From a virus, in the IMG/VR virus record IMGVR_UViG_3300043418_000072, positions 1-64,000 of that record: DNA of 64,000 nt, one strand, 5' to 3'. The notes under the pieces are model-generated. The model saw nothing but the letters and a program-made list of their open reading frames with translations, ran no database searches and had not been told where the DNA came from. Both the position numbers and the translations under genes were made by a program. Positions 15,626-25,797 of the stretch are shown here, one piece after another. Numbering within the stretch: the first letter of the stretch is position 1; each line of letters starts with the position of its first letter.

Positions 15626-15927
15626 TGACAACTACATACAACAAAGCTAGCCCTTACGCAGCAACTAATAAATTTGGACAATTTCTAGACCTATTAGAAT
15701 ACCGTGCTATTTCTAAGAAATCTGATGATGTGTCTTACACCATTGACCGTGTTTACAAATACCGCCCTGACATGCTGGCATACGACTTGTACGGTGACAG
15801 CGCATTGTGGTGGGTGTTTATTGCACGAAATCCCAATGTTCTTAAAGATCCAGTATTTGGATTTAAGCCAGGTGTGACTATTTACATTCCCAAGAAGGAA
15901 ACCCTTGTTGCTGAATTAGGAATCTAA
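15625..15927 (+). CDS. 53: Baseplate wedge protein gp53-like
   Basis: A 100-residue protein with YKYRPDMLAYDLYGDSALWW followed by FIARNP and a C-terminal TIYIPKK. The Y-G-D-S-x-L-W-W / A-R-N-P / G-x-x-I-x-I-P pattern is a LysM-like module characteristic of gp53-family wedge proteins. It is shorter than T4 gp53 (196 residues), as in marine relatives. It overlaps the upstream gene by one base and is followed three bases later by the hub-associated gene. Confidence 0.78.
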   Translation: MTTTYNKASPYAATNKFGQFLDLLEYRAISKKSDDVSYTIDRVYKYRPDMLAYDLYGDSALWWVFIARNPNVLKDPVFGFKPGVTIYIPKKETLVAELGI

Positions 15928-15930
15928 TCT

Positions 15931-18738
15931 ATGGCAACGTTTAGTAAATTCACCCTAGTAATTGATCCAGTTACTGGACAAGAAGTCGAGTTTGGGTCTT
16001 TATCAAAATCCGCACAACAACAAATTCTTGCAGCAGATGAAGCAGCAACAGCACAACAGCTTGGGTTATATTCTGCTGCATCACAAAATGCAGGCACCGC
16101 AGTTAACAGTGTAGCGACCCCAGTTAATGAGCCAATTGTGGCTCCAGCGGTTCCGGTAGATCCACCGGTCACAGACGGTGAAGCTGCTAATGAGTTAGCA
16201 GCCACACAAAGCGATGACGAACCGATTAGTGATGAGGAATCTGACATCATTGATTCCTCAGACGACTCTCCTACTGAAGACGACGTTGCTGATTTTAATG
16301 CTCGACATGCAGCCGATGACGAAGACGCATCCAACGAGTCAGCAAGTCCCGAATCTAAGACACAGCTAGGCGATAGCACAACCGCAGTAGCATCATCATC
16401 TGATATTGAAAAACCTACGCCTACTAGAAATCCGTTGCATTCGTATGCTACATCTACTTACGGCATTACGCTGTCTGTATTAAGCAAGGATGCGTACAAG
16501 AGTTTAATAAATGGCGAACTTAAAGGTGCATGGCAACCGACGTACAGTTTAATTAGTAGCGGCGGCGGGGAACATTCTAACCGTAGTAAGTTCTTCCACG
16601 ACGACTTCTATTTTGAAAATCTTAAGATGACAACCATTATTGGACCGAGCTCACAGTCTCGTAACACTAATGCTATCGATTTGTCATTTACTATCATTGA
16701 GCCGTACGGCATTACGTTGCTTGATAGAATCATTGATGTATGCGCTGATCCCAAGGTCAATGGCAAGAACTATTTGCAACAGCCATATTTGCTTGAAATT
16801 AATTTCTTTGGTTCAGACGCCCTGGGCAAACAACACACTAAAATCCACGAGTTACAAAAGCGTATTCCTATCAAGTTACTAGAGATGAAAATTCGAGTAA
16901 CTGCTAAAGGCACAGAATACGCAATGAAAGCAATTCCGTTTAACCACGGTGCTCTATTAGAATCTGTAAACTCCACTCCTGCAAACTTTGAAATCAAAGC
17001 TACTAAAGTTAGCGACTTCTTCAATGGCATGGAACAAGGGGAGATGGCTAAGCAAATTCAACAAAAGAACCAAGCTCGCAGCGATGCAATTTTAGCAGCG
17101 GGTATTACTAAAGACGATGACGGTAATGATATCCTACCTCCAGGGCAGCGTGTTGGATTAGGCGGCGACGAAAAAGCACTAGCCGCAGCAGAAAAAACAA
17201 TTAACGCACCTTACTCGGTTAAGAGCTATCCGGGTGCATATAACGCATGGCAACAGAGTGCAGTTGATGGTGCGCACGTAACTGTGGCTAACCAAATTAA
17301 ATTTGAATTTGATCCCGAGTTAAATTCAGAGATTGTTGACCCTACTAAAGTGCCGTTGTACAGATCTAAGATGACTGTAGCCGATAAGGCGTCAGAGCAG
17401 GGAAAAGATGCTAGCACCAGCAGCAAGACTCCGACTAACGACTTTGATCCAAATACTATGTCGTTTAACATTAGCTCCGGTACTAGCGTAGTTGATGTTA
17501 TTAACATGGTTATGCGTAACAGCAAGTATATTAAAGATCAGGTAGTTGACCCACTAAGCGACAAGAATACTCTCCCAACTGATACTACTGTTAAGTATTA
17601 TAAAATTGTACCAAAAGTTGAATTGTTAGACTTTGACGACAAGCGCAATGAGTACGCAAAGCTGACTACCTTCTACGTTAAGAAGTACGATTACTATAAT
17701 AGCAAGAGTCCCAACTTACCAGTTGCAAAACCTAAAGGTGCAGTTAAAGAATACAACTACATTTACACTGGTAAAAACATTGATATCTTAGAGTTTTCCT
17801 TGGACTTTGACACAGCTTACTATACTACGGTAGTTGTTAACCGTGAGAAAACAGAAGCAACCAGTGGCGCTGCAAACGCAGACTCGGGTGATGCTAGCAA
17901 AGACAATTTAAAAAATCAGCCAACACACAATGACAGAGTAGCCAAGGCAACTACACAACCAGTGAGTGCAGATGCACAAGCAACAGCCACTAACGCCGAT
18001 TCTGCAAAGTCTGTATTAGTCGCTAATGCAACAAAGAGTATTGCAGCATCAAGTCGTGGTGATATGCTTAACGTTAAATTAAAGATTCTTGGCGACCCTC
18101 ATTTTATTAAACAAGATGATGTTTATGCAAACCCCGGTCACAGTGATTATGCAGATACTAAAACGTTAATCATGCCCGGAACATTAAACATGGATCGTGT
18201 AGAGATTTTCTGTAAGATTAATTTTACAACTCCAGTAGACATGGATGATAAAACCGGTCTAACTAGAAAAGATACTAGATACACAAATGCTGGTTTCAGT
18301 GGCTATTACAAAATTTTAACAGTGGAGAGCGAGTTCTCTAAAGGCCAATTTATACAGACACTTGATTGCATTCGCGTATTTGATCAAGACACTCCTAACG
18401 AACAAGAGCGTGCTCAATCAAAAGCAGAAAAAGCACGTAGAGACTTTGCTCAAACAGACCCACGTTTAATCAATCAGCAGACTGACGATGAAGATCCGTT
18501 TGAAGCGATGCGCAAACAGAATGAAGAACAAGAAGACGAGCCAATTGATGTTGATGAATTGTTTGACACGCCAGACGAAGAAGCCGGGCAGGACGACGAT
18601 AACAACAGCGAAGAAACTAGCGCCAGCAATGAAGGGCAATCAATTGCAGATGATTTAGATGGCGCACCTGAGATAGATGTAGACACTCAACTAGCTGAAG
18701 ACAATTCAAGCTCTGAGCCACAAAACCCGTTTGCATAA
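15931..18738 (+). CDS. Large baseplate hub-associated structural protein (935 aa)
   Basis: Residues 1-160 and 840-935 are acidic, disordered Ser/Asp/Glu-rich tails. The ordered core includes an N-terminal domain around 175-350 (HSYATSTYGITLSVLS, FYFENLKMTTIIGPS, PYLLEINFFG) and a C-terminal domain around 700-830 (LNVKLKILGDPHFIKQDD, FSGYYKILTVESEFSKGQF). The G-D-P-x-x-I-K-Q-D-D and YxIxxVxxxFxxGxFxQxL patterns are typical of phage hub proteins of the gp27/late-control-D type. Position just before the gp5 spike supports a hub role, since gp27 and gp5 form one complex in T4. It is much longer than gp27 (391 residues). Exact equivalence is inferred. Confidence 0.6.
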   Translation: MATFSKFTLVIDPVTGQEVEFGSLSKSAQQQILAADEAATAQQLGLYSAASQNAGTAVNSVATPVNEPIVAPAVPVDPPVTDGEAANELAATQSDDEPISDEESDIIDSSDDSPTEDDVADFNARHAADDEDASNESASPESKTQLGDSTTAVASSSDIEKPTPTRNPLHSYATSTYGITLSVLSKDAYKSLINGELKGAWQPTYSLISSGGGEHSNRSKFFHDDFYFENLKMTTIIGPSSQSRNTNAIDLSFTIIEPYGITLLDRIIDVCADPKVNGKNYLQQPYLLEINFFGSDALGKQHTKIHELQKRIPIKLLEMKIRVTAKGTEYAMKAIPFNHGALLESVNSTPANFEIKATKVSDFFNGMEQGEMAKQIQQKNQARSDAILAAGITKDDDGNDILPPGQRVGLGGDEKALAAAEKTINAPYSVKSYPGAYNAWQQSAVDGAHVTVANQIKFEFDPELNSEIVDPTKVPLYRSKMTVADKASEQGKDASTSSKTPTNDFDPNTMSFNISSGTSVVDVINMVMRNSKYIKDQVVDPLSDKNTLPTDTTVKYYKIVPKVELLDFDDKRNEYAKLTTFYVKKYDYYNSKSPNLPVAKPKGAVKEYNYIYTGKNIDILEFSLDFDTAYYTTVVVNREKTEATSGAANADSGDASKDNLKNQPTHNDRVAKATTQPVSADAQATATNADSAKSVLVANATKSIAASSRGDMLNVKLKILGDPHFIKQDDVYANPGHSDYADTKTLIMPGTLNMDRVEIFCKINFTTPVDMDDKTGLTRKDTRYTNAGFSGYYKILTVESEFSKGQFIQTLDCIRVFDQDTPNEQERAQSKAEKARRDFAQTDPRLINQQTDDEDPFEAMRKQNEEQEDEPIDVDELFDTPDEEAGQDDDNNSEETSASNEGQSIADDLDGAPEIDVDTQLAEDNSSSEPQNPFA

Positions 18739-18750
18739 CAGAGAATATAT

Positions 18751-21700
18751 ATGAGTTCAGATAAAAGATTAGTTAATAGATTACCAGAGCGGGTACGCCG
18801 CGAAGACACTCCCGGGGTACGAATTGACTCGGGGCCCTTCATTGGAATTATTAGAAACAATAATGATCCTACTAGGGCAGGACGTTTGCAAGTATGGATT
18901 CCTGACTTGGGTGGTAAAAGCGATGACCCGTCTAGCTGGCGCACAGTAAGTTATGCTAGTCCATTCTATGGAACAACATTCCAACCAGACAACGTACAAA
19001 ACAACAAGTTTACAGACGTATCTCATAGCTATGGCATGTGGGCAGTAGTGCCCGACATTGGTAACCAAGTAATCTGTACATTCATTGCAGGCGACCCTAA
19101 CAGAGGGTTCTGGTTTGCTTGTATTAACCCTAATTTAAGTCATCACATGGTTCCAGCAATGGGAACAGGTGGATCAGTTGACAACAACTTAACAACCGCA
19201 GGACTTAAAGAAAAGTACGATCCAAATACCAGCATTTGGCCAGTGGCAGAATTTAACGAAAACTCAACAGGTGCGATTAAACCAGGTTGGACTAACAACC
19301 CTAAGCCTGTGCATGAGTTCCAGGCAAACATTTTGATCCAGCAGGGACTAGACAGAGACGGACTCCGTGGTGCAATTGGATCTAGCAGCCAGCGAGAAAG
19401 TCCTAGCACTGTATTTGGTATTAGTACTCCTGGTAGACCGCTTAATGATCCGATGGATAACCCTCAATATCAAGCTAAGTTGAAAGCCGGTACACTAACG
19501 GAAGCAGATACTGCGATTACAGGTCGTAAGGGTGGCCACACTTTTGTTATGGACGATGGATCATCAACTGGTGCTGATCAGTTAATGCGTTTACGAACAG
19601 CAGGTGGGCATCAGTTGCTAATGAACGACAGTGACCGCGTTGTGTATCTTGCTAACAGTGATGGCAGTGTGTGGCTTGAGTTTACTGGTGGCGGACATAT
19701 TAACGTATTCAGTGCAGCAGGCATTAACATGCGCACTGATGGTGAGTTTAACCTTCACGCAGGAAAAGACATTAACATGCACAGCGGTGGCTCTATTAAG
19801 ATGAAAGCCGATGTGTCGATTAACAGCCAAGCCAAAGATTACACAATTAAAGCCAGCAACAGTGTGGGCATCCAGTCTGGTAAAGTTGGAGTATTAGCAG
19901 ACGGTGCGCTGAGTTTGCAGTCTGCCAATGGCGGATGGTTAAGCGATGGTAAACTAGCACTGCAAGGCAGCAAAGTATTGCTTAATACCGAAGCTCCGGC
20001 AGCAGTTACGCCAGTGGCAGATATTAAAACAAACAAACAAACAGATACCGGATGGGATGACAAAAAGGGTATTTGGTCAAACCAAGCGGACGTATTTGAA
20101 AGCATTGCTACAATTACTCCATCGCACGAGCCGTGGCCACGTGGTCCGGGCAAAGGTGCAACAAAGAAAGCAGTTAGTCAGTTTGCTGCGGCACCACAGC
20201 CAGTTAAACCTACTAGCGTGTGTGCTCCGCCAGGACAAACATTGCCACCTAACATCAATAACATTACCCCAAGTGGGGGAAGCAATGAGGCAATGCTTGA
20301 GTCTACATTAACTGGATATGGGCTAACTGATAGAATACAAATTGCAGCGATTATGGCACAGTGTGCCCATGAGTCCGGTAACTTCCAGTTCTTAACCGAA
20401 CTTGGAGCAGACAGCTACTTCCAGAAATATGAAGGTCGTGCAGATTTAGGCAACACACAGCCGGGCGATGGACTAAAGTACAAAGGCCGCGGGTTTATTC
20501 AGATCACAGGTCGTGACTTATATACCCAAGCAGGAGCTTACTTGAACATTGACTTGGTTAACCAGCCACAGTTAGCAGCAGATCCAGCAACAGCAGCAAA
20601 GCTAGTATTGTTCTTCTTCTTCCAGTTTAAGAAAAGCAGAACCGCCGGCGTCAACTGGGGCGATGTAACCGCAGTAACTCGAATTGTTAACGGTGGTACA
20701 AACGGGCTACCTGACAGGGTTGCTAAATTCTCTGCGTACACACAAAAATACACTAACGGAATCGTTATAACAGGATCAGGTGGCGTTCTAACCGACGGCA
20801 GCGGAAACCCAGTAACAACAGGATCTACTAAACTAGATCCGGGGCCAGACATTGCAAAGAGCAAGTCAGTAGTAAGTCCTGCACCAGGCGAATCAATGAA
20901 GAAACAAGATGCCCCAAATCCGGGCGCAATTACTTCAACTGAATCTAAGATTCCGGGACTGATTCCTACGCAAATGAAAGCACTGATGATCGAAATTGGA
21001 TTTGCAGAATCCAATTCAGACTATGCTGCACAAGATACAGACCTAAACAGAATCGGTCGTTATGCAGTCAACGCTAATCTATTGCGTGACAACGGATACA
21101 TCAAATCTGACTACGTTAAAAAGTACAAAGGTGCTGCTATATTCCAAGCTGGTGCATGGACTGGCAAAGATGGTATTAGTGATGCAGCGGGATTTACTAG
21201 TGCAAAAGGAACACAAGACACGCTAATGGAGAAAATTCTCAACGATTACTATACAGCGTTAGTAAGTAATCGAGGTATTCAAATTGAAGACGATGTGTGT
21301 ACCGTTGCAGGCATGATGAGTGTTGCATACTTCTTACGAGACAGTGAGCGTGGATTCTTTAGCGGTAGTCCGCCTGACCAAGCTAAGTTCTGGAGAGAAC
21401 AGGGTAATAACATCACCAATGAGCAGAAGCAAACACCAGATTCTGCATACAATCAAGGTCGATATGCGATTGACGTATTAAGTATATCAACTGCTGGCGC
21501 AGCTAGCGGAGCAGTTGGGACTATAACTCCATCTACCACTGGTATTGATCCCAACGAAGTGTTTACATTCACAAACCGCAGCGGCGATGCAGCTCACTTT
21601 GATGTTGCAACCGTTGACTTTAAGGATCGATTGCTACAAGCAGCCCGTGACTACAAAGCAGCAACCGGCAAGAAAGTTACTATTAGCAGCACAGTGCGTA

Positions 21701-22017
21701 CACAGGATGAGCAGACATCAATTTACGATGGATGGATTGCTGCTGGCGGTCAGTTGCCGGGGAACCCAACAGTTAACGTTACCCCATACGGTAATATTAG
21801 CAGACCAGTTAAGACAGTTGGCAATCACGGTCTAGGTATTGCAGCAGACATTGGGGTTGCAGATGCAATCGCAATGGAGAGCATGGGCATATTAGCCAAG
21901 TACGGCTTATACAGATTTGACCCTGCAGGCGATCCACCTCACATTCAGTTAAAGCCCGAGCTACGCCCAGCTAATTTAGCAACTATCCAGAGTTTACCCG
22001 GCAATAGCACAGCATAA
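18751..22017 (+). CDS. 5: Baseplate spike gp5 with fused GH19, lysozyme-like and M15 peptidase domains (1088 aa)
   Basis: The N-terminal 135 residues are the gp5/gpV OB-fold: a GIIRNNNDPTRAGRLQVWIPDLGG stretch (two segments), then WAVVPDIGNQVICTF and DPNRGFWFACI. Residues about 270-420 are short beta repeats resembling the spike beta-helix. From about 513 to 665 is a GH19 chitinase-like muramidase: AHESGNF with Glu near 539, then YKGRGFIQITGRDLY. Around 740-900 is a second lysozyme-like segment (IEIGFAESNSDYAAQD). From about 955 is an M15/VanY-type peptidase with HGLGIAADIG near 1025 and PPHIQL near 1062. The enzyme domains lie after the beta-repeat part, whereas in T4 gp5 lysozyme lies before it. 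It would cut peptidoglycan as the tail penetrates. It precedes gp25 by 8 bases. Confidence 0.88.
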   Translation: MSSDKRLVNRLPERVRREDTPGVRIDSGPFIGIIRNNNDPTRAGRLQVWIPDLGGKSDDPSSWRTVSYASPFYGTTFQPDNVQNNKFTDVSHSYGMWAVVPDIGNQVICTFIAGDPNRGFWFACINPNLSHHMVPAMGTGGSVDNNLTTAGLKEKYDPNTSIWPVAEFNENSTGAIKPGWTNNPKPVHEFQANILIQQGLDRDGLRGAIGSSSQRESPSTVFGISTPGRPLNDPMDNPQYQAKLKAGTLTEADTAITGRKGGHTFVMDDGSSTGADQLMRLRTAGGHQLLMNDSDRVVYLANSDGSVWLEFTGGGHINVFSAAGINMRTDGEFNLHAGKDINMHSGGSIKMKADVSINSQAKDYTIKASNSVGIQSGKVGVLADGALSLQSANGGWLSDGKLALQGSKVLLNTEAPAAVTPVADIKTNKQTDTGWDDKKGIWSNQADVFESIATITPSHEPWPRGPGKGATKKAVSQFAAAPQPVKPTSVCAPPGQTLPPNINNITPSGGSNEAMLESTLTGYGLTDRIQIAAIMAQCAHESGNFQFLTELGADSYFQKYEGRADLGNTQPGDGLKYKGRGFIQITGRDLYTQAGAYLNIDLVNQPQLAADPATAAKLVLFFFFQFKKSRTAGVNWGDVTAVTRIVNGGTNGLPDRVAKFSAYTQKYTNGIVITGSGGVLTDGSGNPVTTGSTKLDPGPDIAKSKSVVSPAPGESMKKQDAPNPGAITSTESKIPGLIPTQMKALMIEIGFAESNSDYAAQDTDLNRIGRYAVNANLLRDNGYIKSDYVKKYKGAAIFQAGAWTGKDGISDAAGFTSAKGTQDTLMEKILNDYYTALVSNRGIQIEDDVCTVAGMMSVAYFLRDSERGFFSGSPPDQAKFWREQGNNITNEQKQTPDSAYNQGRYAIDVLSISTAGAASGAVGTITPSTTGIDPNEVFTFTNRSGDAAHFDVATVDFKDRLLQAARDYKAATGKKVTISSTVRTQDEQTSIYDGWIAAGGQLPGNPTVNVTPYGNISRPVKTVGNHGLGIAADIGVADAIAMESMGILAKYGLYRFDPAGDPPHIQLKPELRPANLATIQSLPGNSTA

Positions 22018-22025
22018 ATATTACT

Positions 22026-22400
22026 ATGGTAACTTATCGCGGATTTAACACAATTAACCAAGTCAAGAAGTTTAGATTAACAGATCTTGACTTGGTTAAA
22101 CGCAACCTCTTAAATCATTTCATGATTCGCAAAGGGGAGAAGTTAATGCAACCAAATTTTGGTAGTATTATCTGGAACATATTGTTTGAACCATTGACTG
22201 AGGAAACTAAAAAGGTTATCCTTGATGATGTAACAACGATTGTAGGGTACGATCCGCGTATTGCAGTGGATGAGGTTATTATCCAGGAGCTAGGCAACGG
22301 GTTGCAACTGCAAATAGCATTGACTTACAAGCCAGGTAACACCACAACAAGCATGACGTTAGCGTTTGATAAAAATAGTCAAACGCTAACTATGTCTTAA
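22026..22400 (+). CDS. 25: Baseplate wedge protein gp25
   Basis: A 124-residue protein with the gp25/GpW-like hallmark: LLNHFMIRKGEKLMQPNFGS, then IIWNILFEP. This corresponds to the conserved R-x-G-E-x-x-x-x-P-x-F-G-S stretch of the sheath-initiator family. A second conserved part, VGYDPRIAVDEV, follows. It forms the wedge platform that starts sheath assembly and sits directly before gp6, as in other T4-type phages. The CATAAATA that spans the gp5 stop is too close to this start to be its promoter. Confidence 0.93.
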   Translation: MVTYRGFNTINQVKKFRLTDLDLVKRNLLNHFMIRKGEKLMQPNFGSIIWNILFEPLTEETKKVILDDVTTIVGYDPRIAVDEVIIQELGNGLQLQIALTYKPGNTTTSMTLAFDKNSQTLTMS

Positions 22401-22420
22401 TAGTACCACTTTTTACACGC

Positions 22421-22429
22421 CATAAATAC
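22421..22429 (+). promoter_or_regulatory. Late promoter box (CATAAATAC) of gene 6
   Basis: CATAAATAC lies 17 bases before the gp6 ATG, in a 45-base gap. It matches seven of eight bases of the T4 late consensus. The predicted start near 22434 leaves a leader with AAGGT as ribosome binding site. Confidence 0.7.
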
Positions 22430-22445
22430 TGAATAAGGTATAGAT

Positions 22446-25400
22446 ATGGCTACTACAACACGTCAAACGAGTTTACTTGTCCAACAGGATTGGACAAAAT
22501 TGTATCAAACTTTCCGCAATGCGGACTTCCAAAGTTATGATTACGAAACGCTACGCAAGTCAATGATTGACTATTTGCGTACTTATTATCCTGAAGATTT
22601 CAACGACTTCACTGAGAGCAGCGAATACATCGCATTAATTGACTTGATTGCGTTCCTAGGGCAGTCACTTGCTTTCCGTACAGATTTGAACGCACGTGAA
22701 AACTTCTTAGATACAGCAGAACGTCGTGATAGCGTATTAAAGCTAGCCAAGCTAATCAGCTACAATCCTAAACGAAACCTACCTTCCACTGGTTATTTAA
22801 AAATTAACAGTGTAAGCACGACCGAAACAATTACTGACAGCAACGGCCTAAACTTAGCTAACTTGCTAATTAGCTGGAATGATGCTGCAAACGAAAACTG
22901 GTTAGAGCAATTTACTTCTATTATTAACGCATCCTTGTTAAGCAGTCAAGTAGTAGGCAAGCCCGGCGCAAGCAACACAATCAATGGCGTATTAACTGAT
23001 GAGTATGGCATTAGTATTGTTCCTGGGGTACTACCAGTTTACAAGTTTACATCTTCTATTGAAGGAGTGAACATGCCGTTTGAGGCAGTTAGTGCAACCA
23101 GCTATAACCAAAGCTATATCTACGAAAAAGATCCAAAGCCAACGGGTGTGTTTAACATCTTGTCTCGTAATGACAACCAAGGCAACGGATCAAATAACAC
23201 AGGCTTCTTTGTTTACTTTAAGCAAGGTGAATTAAAGAGCTTGGACTTTTCTCTAACTGATAGCTTGCCTAACCGTGTTGCTAACATTAACTTTGACAAC
23301 ATCAACGACATTGACGTCTGGTTATACCAATTAACATCGTCAAACATTCCTGGCGCTAAGTGGACACAGATTCCAGCCATTGGCGGATTGAACGTAGTAT
23401 ACAACCAAGAAAGTCAGCGTAACCTATTCCAAGTAGCAACTCGTGCAAACGACCAAATTGACTTGGTATTTGGTGACGGCGCCTTTGCAAACGTACCACA
23501 AGGTAACTTCCGTTTGTACTACCGTCAAAGCAACGGATTGAACTACAAGATTACTCCCGACGAAATGCAGGCTGTGTCGTTTAGCATCAGTTACGTTAGC
23601 CGTACTAACCGCATCGAAACTCTAACTATCTCTGCTAGCTTGAACTACACAGTTACAAACAGCAGTGCAAAAGAGTCTATTAACGATATCCGCACAAAAG
23701 CACCTCAACAGTACTATACTCAAAACCGTATGGTGACTGGCGAAGACTACAATACATTACCGTTCACTAGCTTTAACAACATTTTAAAAGTTAAAGCAGT
23801 AAACCGCTCTAGCTCGGGTATCAGTCGCTACCTTGATGTAGTTGACAGTAGCGGAAAATATTCTAGTACCAACATCTTTGCACAAGATGGCATGGTGTAT
23901 AAGAACTATCAGAATACCACAACATCGTTTACATATTCAACGATTAACGACATTAACAAGACTATATTTAACGTTGCCAAACCAATGATTGCAACCAAAG
24001 AGTCTGTGCATTTGTATTACAACACGGCGGCAACGTTTGTTCCATCTACAACTGCAAATTGGACTAAAGTTTCTATTGCAAACGGGACAACCACTGGTTA
24101 CTTTAACTCAGGTACTAACATTGGTATCGGTGCAACAGGCAACTATCAATACATTACAATGGGTGCATTGATTAAATTTGTGCCGCCTACAGGATTTTAC
24201 TTTGACAAGAACAATCAGTTGCAAGCAGGTACTCCTACATTAAACACTGACAAGACTTACATTTATGCGTCGGTTGATTCTACATCATCGCCGACATTGG
24301 TAGTGAGTCAGATTGTTCCAACTGATGCAATAATTGAATCTATTATTCCTGTCTTCAAGAATGACTGGACAACTTCTTTAATTTCAAATATTGCAAGTCA
24401 GATTCAAGCTAACAAAAACTTTGGCGTAAGCTATTCTGTTGCAACAGCTGGTGCTCAACCAACATGGAACATTATTCCTAACACTAACTTGAGTTTAGGC
24501 GATTACGATCTGGCTTCTGCAGGTACAGCAGTAGATACCAGCTGGTATTTGGCATTCACTTACAACAACGGTCAGTACACTATTACTCAGCGTAATTTGT
24601 ATTACTATATCGAGAGTGTACTAGAAACTCGTTTCTACTTTGACCCTAAAGTTAAAACTTACGACAGTAACACTGGCTTGATTCTTAAAGACCACATTAA
24701 GATCTTGAAGACTAACAGCATGCCTGATTCTTCTGCGGCGCTGTCAGTTGATCAAAATTGGTATGTATATAACAGCATTGTGCAAGCCGACGGCTACCAA
24801 GACACTAAGAAAGTATTGATTACTTTCCCTGATTCAAATAACGATGGTATCCCTGATGATCCTACATTGTTTGAAACTCTAGTGGCTCCAGCAGTTAATA
24901 CATTTAACAAATATGTATACTTCAAGCAAGTGGTAAGTTACAGCAGCTTCGTTGATTACGTAGTAGTTGATGCTGGCACGATTGTTGCTACTTACGGAAC
25001 TAAAACAGCAATTTCATTAAATGCAAGTCTATATAACGAGACACAGATCTTCTACGCATTTACTGAAAACAAATTCTATGTACTAACTAACGGAAACTTA
25101 ATTGAGAATACTCAATATATTGCCCGTGTTGGTCGCCAAGACTTGTATTTCCAATACCGTCACAATAGTCCTAACAACCGTCGCATTGACCCAAGTCCAA
25201 ACAACATCATGGATTTGTATTTGTTAACAAAGACTTACAACACATTGTACACAGCATGGATCCGTGATAGCAGCAATAAAATCACGCAGCCAGTTGCTCC
25301 TACCACTGAAGAATTGCGAGTTGACTTTAGTACCCTAGAGAACTTAAAAGCAATGAGTGATACTATCATTTATAACTCTGCTAAGTTTAAGCCAATCTTT

Positions 25401-25778
25401 GGTGCTAAGGCTCCACTGGCATTACAAGCAACATTTAAAATCGTTAAAAACCCTAACGTTACAGTAAGCGACAATGACATTAAGAGTCAAGTGATTTCGG
25501 CCATTAACGCATACTTTGACATCACTAACTGGGACTTTGGCGAAACGTTTTACTTCTCTGAGTTGAGCGCATATCTACATAACAAACTAACTCCTAACGT
25601 GAGTAGTATTATCATTGTTCCTAGTTCGGGACAAGGACAATTTGGCGGCCTGTATCAAATCAATGCAGAGCCAAATGAAATCATTACTAGTGCAGCTACA
25701 GTTGATAACGTACAAATTATCAGCGCAATCACCGCATCACAATTGAACCAGACTGCATCTGGGTTAAATATTGTATAA
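22446..25778 (+). CDS. 6: Baseplate wedge protein gp6
   Basis: A 1110-residue wedge protein, longer than T4 gp6 (660). The N terminus has the conserved block: MIDYLRTYYPEDFNDF near residue 40, SSEYIALIDLIAFLGQSLAFR near 58-79 (given in part), NARENFLDTAERRDSV near 83, then KLISYNPKRNLPS. Later, VFGDGAFANVPQG and MVTGEDYNTLPF (near 430) match the gpJ-like core of the family. The C terminus contains the YFDITNWDFGETFYFSELS pattern of baseplate J-like proteins. It forms the inner iris of the baseplate with the neighbouring gp25 and the giant protein downstream. Confidence 0.92.
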   Translation: MATTTRQTSLLVQQDWTKLYQTFRNADFQSYDYETLRKSMIDYLRTYYPEDFNDFTESSEYIALIDLIAFLGQSLAFRTDLNARENFLDTAERRDSVLKLAKLISYNPKRNLPSTGYLKINSVSTTETITDSNGLNLANLLISWNDAANENWLEQFTSIINASLLSSQVVGKPGASNTINGVLTDEYGISIVPGVLPVYKFTSSIEGVNMPFEAVSATSYNQSYIYEKDPKPTGVFNILSRNDNQGNGSNNTGFFVYFKQGELKSLDFSLTDSLPNRVANINFDNINDIDVWLYQLTSSNIPGAKWTQIPAIGGLNVVYNQESQRNLFQVATRANDQIDLVFGDGAFANVPQGNFRLYYRQSNGLNYKITPDEMQAVSFSISYVSRTNRIETLTISASLNYTVTNSSAKESINDIRTKAPQQYYTQNRMVTGEDYNTLPFTSFNNILKVKAVNRSSSGISRYLDVVDSSGKYSSTNIFAQDGMVYKNYQNTTTSFTYSTINDINKTIFNVAKPMIATKESVHLYYNTAATFVPSTTANWTKVSIANGTTTGYFNSGTNIGIGATGNYQYITMGALIKFVPPTGFYFDKNNQLQAGTPTLNTDKTYIYASVDSTSSPTLVVSQIVPTDAIIESIIPVFKNDWTTSLISNIASQIQANKNFGVSYSVATAGAQPTWNIIPNTNLSLGDYDLASAGTAVDTSWYLAFTYNNGQYTITQRNLYYYIESVLETRFYFDPKVKTYDSNTGLILKDHIKILKTNSMPDSSAALSVDQNWYVYNSIVQADGYQDTKKVLITFPDSNNDGIPDDPTLFETLVAPAVNTFNKYVYFKQVVSYSSFVDYVVVDAGTIVATYGTKTAISLNASLYNETQIFYAFTENKFYVLTNGNLIENTQYIARVGRQDLYFQYRHNSPNNRRIDPSPNNIMDLYLLTKTYNTLYTAWIRDSSNKITQPVAPTTEELRVDFSTLENLKAMSDTIIYNSAKFKPIFGAKAPLALQATFKIVKNPNVTVSDNDIKSQVISAINAYFDITNWDFGETFYFSELSAYLHNKLTPNVSSIIIVPSSGQGQFGGLYQINAEPNEIITSAATVDNVQIISAITASQLNQTASGLNIV

Positions 25779-25797
25779 GACATAAATTGAGATAATA

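Noticed and set aside
22013-22020. CATAAATA as a late promoter for gene 25
   Set aside because: It spans the gp5 stop codon and the predicted transcription start would fall on the gene 25 start codon, leaving no leader.
25781-25790. CATAAATTGA as a late promoter for the giant gene
   Set aside because: The last consensus base is wrong and the box is only about ten bases from the ATG; read-through from the gene 6 promoter is enough.
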